Part shown: positions 60,402 through 64,000 of the stretch, piece by piece | How positions within the stretch are numbered: the first letter of the stretch is position 1 | Layout: each line of letters begins with the position of its first letter | DNA from: Paenibacillus auburnensis | GTDB taxonomy: Bacteria; Bacillota; Bacilli; Paenibacillales; Paenibacillaceae | Assembly: GCF_927798115.1 (NCBI RefSeq) | Contig: NZ_CAKMMG010000009.1 | Location: 1 to 64,000 of the forward strand | Direction: 5' to 3' | DNA length: 64,000 nucleotides | The notes under the pieces: model-generated | What the model saw: the letters and a program-made list of their open reading frames with translations, nothing else | What the model was told of the DNA's origin: nothing | Database searches by the model: none | Made by a program: the position numbers and the translations under genes

Positions 60402-61151
60402 ATGATCAGGAAAAATGCGCGAGAGGTACTGGGTATTTTTGTCCTTGCATTAATAATAGCTCTGTTGCTAGTTGTAATAACTATTTTGCTTACTCAAAGA
60501 AATCTCTCAAGTAACTGGTACACTAACTTAGGGGCAATATCTACTGCTGTGGGGGTTGTCGTAAGTTCCATCCTTTTAATAGTTACTATTTTGTATTTGT
60601 TAGCTACAAGAGAAATGGTTACTGAAGCAAGGAGACAGAGAGAACTGCAAGAGGAACCCGCTGTGAGTGTTAGAATTGTTCCTGATAAAGATAATTTCGA
60701 TATTCTAGTAGTTACACTTAAAAATACTGGTGGAGCACCGGCCTACGATGTTTCTGTTCAGTTTACACCGGATCTTCCATACGATGATGGTGGAATAAAC
60801 GATCTGGATATATTTAAACGGATGCCCTACCTAGACAAGAACGAGGTTGTTGAATTTTTCTTCGCTTCAACGTATGAGTACTTTAAGAGTGATAGCCCTA
60901 AAAGGGCTACTGCAAACATTACATACTATAAGACTCCCCTGGTAGAACATAATAAGAATAACCAGCCTATTCGCAGAACAGTAGCCCTTAATATTGAAGA
61001 GAGAAAAGGCCATCTCTACATCCCACGAAATGGAGTTCATGATTTGGTTAAAGAGGTAGAGGAGTTAAAACAAGGAGTGTTAATTTTATTAGCACAAAGA
61101 AACCAACAGTCAAAACAAGATCCAGGTAGCTATGGTGATGATGATGATTGA
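60402..61151 (+). CDS. Two-pass membrane protein, function unknown
   Basis: About 249 residues. Two membrane segments (roughly residues 9-31 and 43-66), a charged linker (ATREMVTEARRQRELQEE), then a soluble beta-rich domain (PAVSVRIVPDKDNFDILVVTLKNTGGAPAYDVSVQF) with an immunoglobulin-like look, a helical stretch and an acidic tail GDDDD. GGGGG is six bases before ATG 60402; TTG 60390 is less likely. Its end overlaps the next gene by ~20 bases, so the two form an operon. Confidence 0.75.
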   Translation: MIRKNAREVLGIFVLALIIALLLVVITILLTQRNLSSNWYTNLGAISTAVGVVVSSILLIVTILYLLATREMVTEARRQRELQEEPAVSVRIVPDKDNFDILVVTLKNTGGAPAYDVSVQFTPDLPYDDGGINDLDIFKRMPYLDKNEVVEFFFASTYEYFKSDSPKRATANITYYKTPLVEHNKNNQPIRRTVALNIEERKGHLYIPRNGVHDLVKEVEELKQGVLILLAQRNQQSKQDPGSYGDDDD

Positions 61152-61545
61152 CAAAATTTTTGGCGAACCTCAATTACCGCAAAGTATCGAAAACTGCTTG
61201 CTTATTTCCAAGACAGGGAAAATGGTGCACATTGGTACTGTATATTTATTTTCTGTGTCGAGAAAACTTTCTGTTAGAGAAGTAGGGGAGCTTTGGAAAC
61301 GCGACTCACTAGTAGTAAATCAAAATTTTGTGGGCTACTTTAGTTGTCCAGTTGATAAAGAATTACTGCAACTTGGAGATGACACCTATACAATTCAGAG
61401 TAACCCAAATGGTAATAATACCATTCTAAGATTTAATGATGTGTCGTTTAGCCGTACTAATGAGTACTTCGGGGAAAATAGCTCTATTTCAGCTAAATTC
61501 TCATGTTTGACTATTGAGCGTATTGTTCTTAAGGGGAATTATTAG
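61132..61545 (+). CDS. Small soluble protein, partner of 60402, function unknown
   Basis: About 137 residues, no membrane segment or signal. Several in-frame ATG codons (61132, 61138, 61141, 61144) precede IDKIFGEPQLPQSIENCLLI. The pattern of short beta strands gives no family. It overlaps the 3' end of 60402 by 20 bases, which implies translational coupling. A hairpin (AAGGCACCC/GGGTGCCTT near 61614-61626) lies after it but lacks a strong T run. Confidence 0.65.
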   Translation: MVMMMIDKIFGEPQLPQSIENCLLISKTGKMVHIGTVYLFSVSRKLSVREVGELWKRDSLVVNQNFVGYFSCPVDKELLQLGDDTYTIQSNPNGNNTILRFNDVSFSRTNEYFGENSSISAKFSCLTIERIVLKGNY

Positions 61546-61644
61546 ATTTAATGCCACATCCCTATAACGGACTACATTTTAAGTGCTCCATCTAACAAAG
61601 CCAAAGGCACCCAATCGGGTGCCTTCGAACTCGCTCTATAGATG

Positions 61645-62521
61645 TTATGGGGAACTGTGGATTGTCAACAGTAAATCAGACAACTTTTTAAGTGCTTCTT
61701 GGCGATACTGAACAGGCGTCAGGTAACCCAATGTACCATGAATACGATGCTTGTTGAACCAATTGACGTAATCGTATAGTTCGATTTCTAAGTGCCGAAG
61801 ACTATGGAAGTCCATTTGGTTAACGAACTCGGTTTTCAAGACTTTGTATGTCGCTTCGGCCACGGCATTGTCATAGGGACAAGCCTTCTTACTGAGAGAA
61901 CGTCCGATTTCAAAGGTTAGTAACAGTTCGTCTATTATTTTATTTTTGAACTCAATGCCATGGTCGTGTGGAACCACTCGATTTGGCTCAGATCGCCTTT
62001 TACCGTAGCAAAGGCGCGCTAAACCAAAGCCGCATCCTTGTTTGGCCCTGCGCTGTGTCCCACAATTTCTCGATTGAATAGGTCGATGAGCACGCAAATA
62101 TAGTGCCATTTGTTCTGAACCTTTACATAGGTCAGATCACTCACGACAAAGCGCCTAGTCTTCGTTTGCTCGAATTCACGGTTCAGTACATACGCTGTAG
62201 CTGCGTCGTTACAAGCCGCCTTATGGGGTTTAAACTGCGCGACAGTGTAGGTCGAAACTAACCCCTGCTCTTTCATGATTCATCCAATGCGGCGGCTGGA
62301 TATAACCAATCCTTGTTCCTTCAGTTTCACTTTAATTTTGAGTGTGCCGTAGGCTTTGCGTTTCTTGTGGAAGATTTCCACAATCGCTGCGCTTAGCACA
62401 TCTTCATTCTTTTCGTCCTTGGTTTCATAGTAGAACGTGCTTTTTGCGATTTGCAGGACTTCGCACATCGCTGATACCGAGTATTTATCGCGGTTATTCC
62501 AGATGATAGCTACTTTCGTCC
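61645..62521 (-). pseudogene. IS3-family orfB transposase, interrupted
   Basis: DDE transposase in pieces: AMCEVLQIAKSTFYYETKD and RKAYGTLKIKVKLKEQGLV (HTH_21 part), a TGA after SSRRIG, the rve core with WHYICVLIDLFNREIVGHS (first Asp), a TAG after KDAALV, then a frameshift before HDHGIEFKNKIIDE and the last Glu region RIHGTLGYLTPVQYR. Confidence 0.85.
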
Positions 62522-62794
62522 CATGATCAGCGCGGCTTGCTTTAGGATGTCAACCTCCATTTGAAGACGTTGATTCTCTTTTCGTAGAGCAAGGAGTTCA
62601 TTTTCTTCTTAGGAACGATTGTCCTTCTCTTTGAAGGAACCTGTGTTGTTTGACTGCTTGATCCAGCGGTCCAGAGCAGAGGCTGTGAGGTCGTATTCCT
62701 CCACGATCGCAGCTCGTGATTTTCCATTCTCATAGAGTTGTACCATCTGTTTCTTGAAGTCTGCTGTAAACGTACGTCGTTGTTGTTTTGGCAT
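62522..62794 (-). pseudogene. IS3-family orfA (HTH protein), interrupted
   Basis: Starts MPKQQRRTFTADFKKQMVQL with the HTH of IS3 OrfA, then a TAA at ~62606 directly after KEKDNRS. The same frame continues EENELLALRKENQRLQMEVD as the leucine-zipper end of OrfA. Confidence 0.8.
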
Positions 62795-62897
62795 TGTAGT
62801 GTTCCATCCTTAACTTGATAGGTTTATTCTACAAGCCCTTATTTTTTATGTCCAACTAAGTGTAGACGATCCAAAATACGTATTAATGAGGTGAGGT

Positions 62898-64000
62898 ATG
62901 GCAGCAGGTTGGTTTGAAAGATCATTTAATTTTGAGTGGAGTACAATAGAAGTTGATTTATACAAGGAATTACAAACAGGTAATGATCGCTTCGCTGGTT
63001 ATAAGAACTTAATAGCTATATTAACACTAATAGCTTCTATTGGGTTTTGGTCCGTGAACTTTTACTTTCCAATTAAAAACAATAATGCAGAGTTCAGTAA
63101 AGATTGGTATTGGGCAATACCGGTAGTCGTATTATTGGTTAATATTATTTCCATGTGTATACATCTGAGAATATCTTATTCGATTATAAAAAAAGGCGAT
63201 CCTACTTATAAAATAAAGTTATACTCATTGGTAGTTGATTATTGGAAAAAATTAAATTTAAAAGCAAAGATATTATTTTTTGTTAAGTTTTTAATTTTCC
63301 CAGATTATTTTTGGGCTGAATTTTTTAAGGGCCATATCGGGTCTCATTTTAATCAAAAGGATCTAATTTCTATAAAGGAAATGGAATTTGTAAGGTTGTT
63401 GAAAAAGTTTTACATCGAACGCTGCAATTGGGCAAATCTATCTTTTACTATGTTGGGATCTCTCCTAATGATATACTCCTTAGGTGGTGGGAATGGATTA
63501 ACAGGAATCATTCCGTATACTTTATTTATATTTATTGCGTATAGGTCTGTATCAAGGACAATGGAAATTTTGATTGCATTCTATAATGATATATTAAAAA
63601 GTAGAGAGAAAATCTTCTTCAAGAATGGAACCGATACTGTTACATTAAATAATGATAAATTAGATGTAGACCCACGAAGAAGACATGAAAATTTAAGAAT
63701 CATAAATAATCCTCCTAGAGAAATACGATATATATATCCTTGGAAAAATTCATTATTGCTTCCTTCTTCAAGAGCATCATTAGCAATACATAGTTTGTTG
63801 GAAATAATCATGCTATTCGCATTACTTTACTTTCTAATGGTTGGTGTTTCAGATTACATATTCATAGGCAAGGATGCCCCTACACTACCTGAGGGATTAG
63901 AAGGAGATATTGGTATTATCAAATATTTTATCTTCTCATTTTCCGTTGCAGTGACCCTACCAGACATAGAATCAACTTTATGGGCCATTCCGCTGTTCAT
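62898..64000 (+). CDS. Multi-pass membrane protein, function unknown (partial, runs off the window)
   Basis: An open frame of at least 367 codons from ATG 62898 to the end of the window. GAGGTGAG precedes the start. Hydrophobic segments lie near residues 35-55, 72-94, 108-125 (weaker), 185-215, and 293-310, with further ones near the end (IIKYFIFSFSVAVTLPD). A polar loop between (SREKIFFKNGTDTVTLNNDKLDVDPRRRHEN) is probably cytoplasmic. It uses very AT-rich codons. No family recognised. Confidence 0.75.
   Translation, partial: MAAGWFERSFNFEWSTIEVDLYKELQTGNDRFAGYKNLIAILTLIASIGFWSVNFYFPIKNNNAEFSKDWYWAIPVVVLLVNIISMCIHLRISYSIIKKGDPTYKIKLYSLVVDYWKKLNLKAKILFFVKFLIFPDYFWAEFFKGHIGSHFNQKDLISIKEMEFVRLLKKFYIERCNWANLSFTMLGSLLMIYSLGGGNGLTGIIPYTLFIFIAYRSVSRTMEILIAFYNDILKSREKIFFKNGTDTVTLNNDKLDVDPRRRHENLRIINNPPREIRYIYPWKNSLLLPSSRASLAIHSLLEIIMLFALLYFLMVGVSDYIFIGKDAPTLPEGLEGDIGIIKYFIFSFSVAVTLPDIESTLWAIPLF

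Larger units (their letters stand above)
61640..62880 (-). mobile_element. Decayed IS3-family insertion sequence
   Basis: Minus-strand orfA and orfB of an IS3-family element (IS150-like) with at least three in-frame stops (about 62606, 62277 and 62016) and a frameshift near 61965. Inverted ends could not be matched with confidence, so the limits are approximate. It cannot transpose by itself. Confidence 0.8.
52936..64000. mobile_element. Integrative element inserted at the 3' end of ssrA (left part)
   Basis: A tyrosine integrase begins 214 bases after tmRNA and the DNA beyond is AT-rich, carries decayed mobile genes and lacks the conserved synteny seen before. Integration into the 3' end of ssrA is a known habit of phages and islands. 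The left boundary is inferred as the tmRNA 3' end (~52936-52958). The right boundary and the matching repeat lie outside the window. Confidence 0.7.

Overview
The window reads as chromosomal DNA of a Gram-positive, low-to-mid GC Firmicute, most likely a Paenibacillus. The evidence is the gene order and protein sequences. From left to right they follow the Bacillus subtilis arrangement hprK-lgt-ppaX-yvoF, hisZGDBHAF-I, yvcD-trxB, yvcJ(rapZ)-yvcK-whiA-crh, clpP, cggR-gapA-pgk-tpiA-gpmI-eno, secG-rnr-smpB-ssrA, with Paenibacillus-style insertions (two acyltransferases, a gluconate cluster, thiC, DUF1858/DUF438 genes, a ROK glucokinase). The genus is inferred; no search was run.

Layout. 1-1100: the 3' end of a 23S rRNA gene, then eight tRNA genes (Ser, Met, Val, Thr, Asp, Phe, Tyr, Lys) and a terminator; no 5S gene is seen between 23S and tRNA-Ser. 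1.2-4.6 kb: thioredoxin-reductase-like flavoprotein, PucR-type regulator, MsmX/UgpC-type sugar ABC ATPase. 4.8-8.0 kb: hprK-lgt-ppaX-acetyltransferase operon. 8.2-15.7 kb: two tandem acyltransferase-3 genes (+) and a gluconate cluster on the minus strand (gnd, gntR, gntP, gntK) carrying two GntR-type operators and a cre-like site. 15.9-24.9 kb: histidine operon hisZGDBHAF-IE-J ending with a PRPP synthetase gene. 25-36.3 kb: TPR protein, trxB, TPP-riboswitch-controlled thiC, DUF1858 and DUF438 genes behind an FNR-like box, glucokinase, rapZ-yvcK-whiA and an HPr/Crh protein. 36.4-39.4 kb: secreted or surface proteins and an SGNH hydrolase. 39.4-40.3 kb: clpP under a CtsR box and a tRNA-Arg gene, both on the minus strand. 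40.5-47.8 kb: the CggR-controlled glycolytic operon. 47.9-53 kb: small membrane protein, secG, rnr with a very long Gly-rich tail, smpB and tmRNA.

From the 3' end of ssrA to the end of the window the sequence turns AT-rich and mobile. A tyrosine integrase sits just after tmRNA, followed by unknown cargo genes, a truncated group II intron fused head-on to a truncated serine resolvase with a res-like site, an interrupted ATPase/nuclease-like remnant, a two-gene unit of unknown function, a decayed IS3-family element, and a multi-pass membrane protein that runs off the window. This looks like an integrative element inserted in ssrA, with its far end outside the window.

Functionally the core ties carbon flow to regulation. 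HPr kinase (4.8 kb) would phosphorylate the HPr-like protein (35.9 kb), CcpA and GntR sites sit on the gluconate genes, CggR controls lower glycolysis, RapZ/YvcK/WhiA form the conserved envelope and cell-cycle cluster, and SmpB with tmRNA rescues stalled ribosomes.
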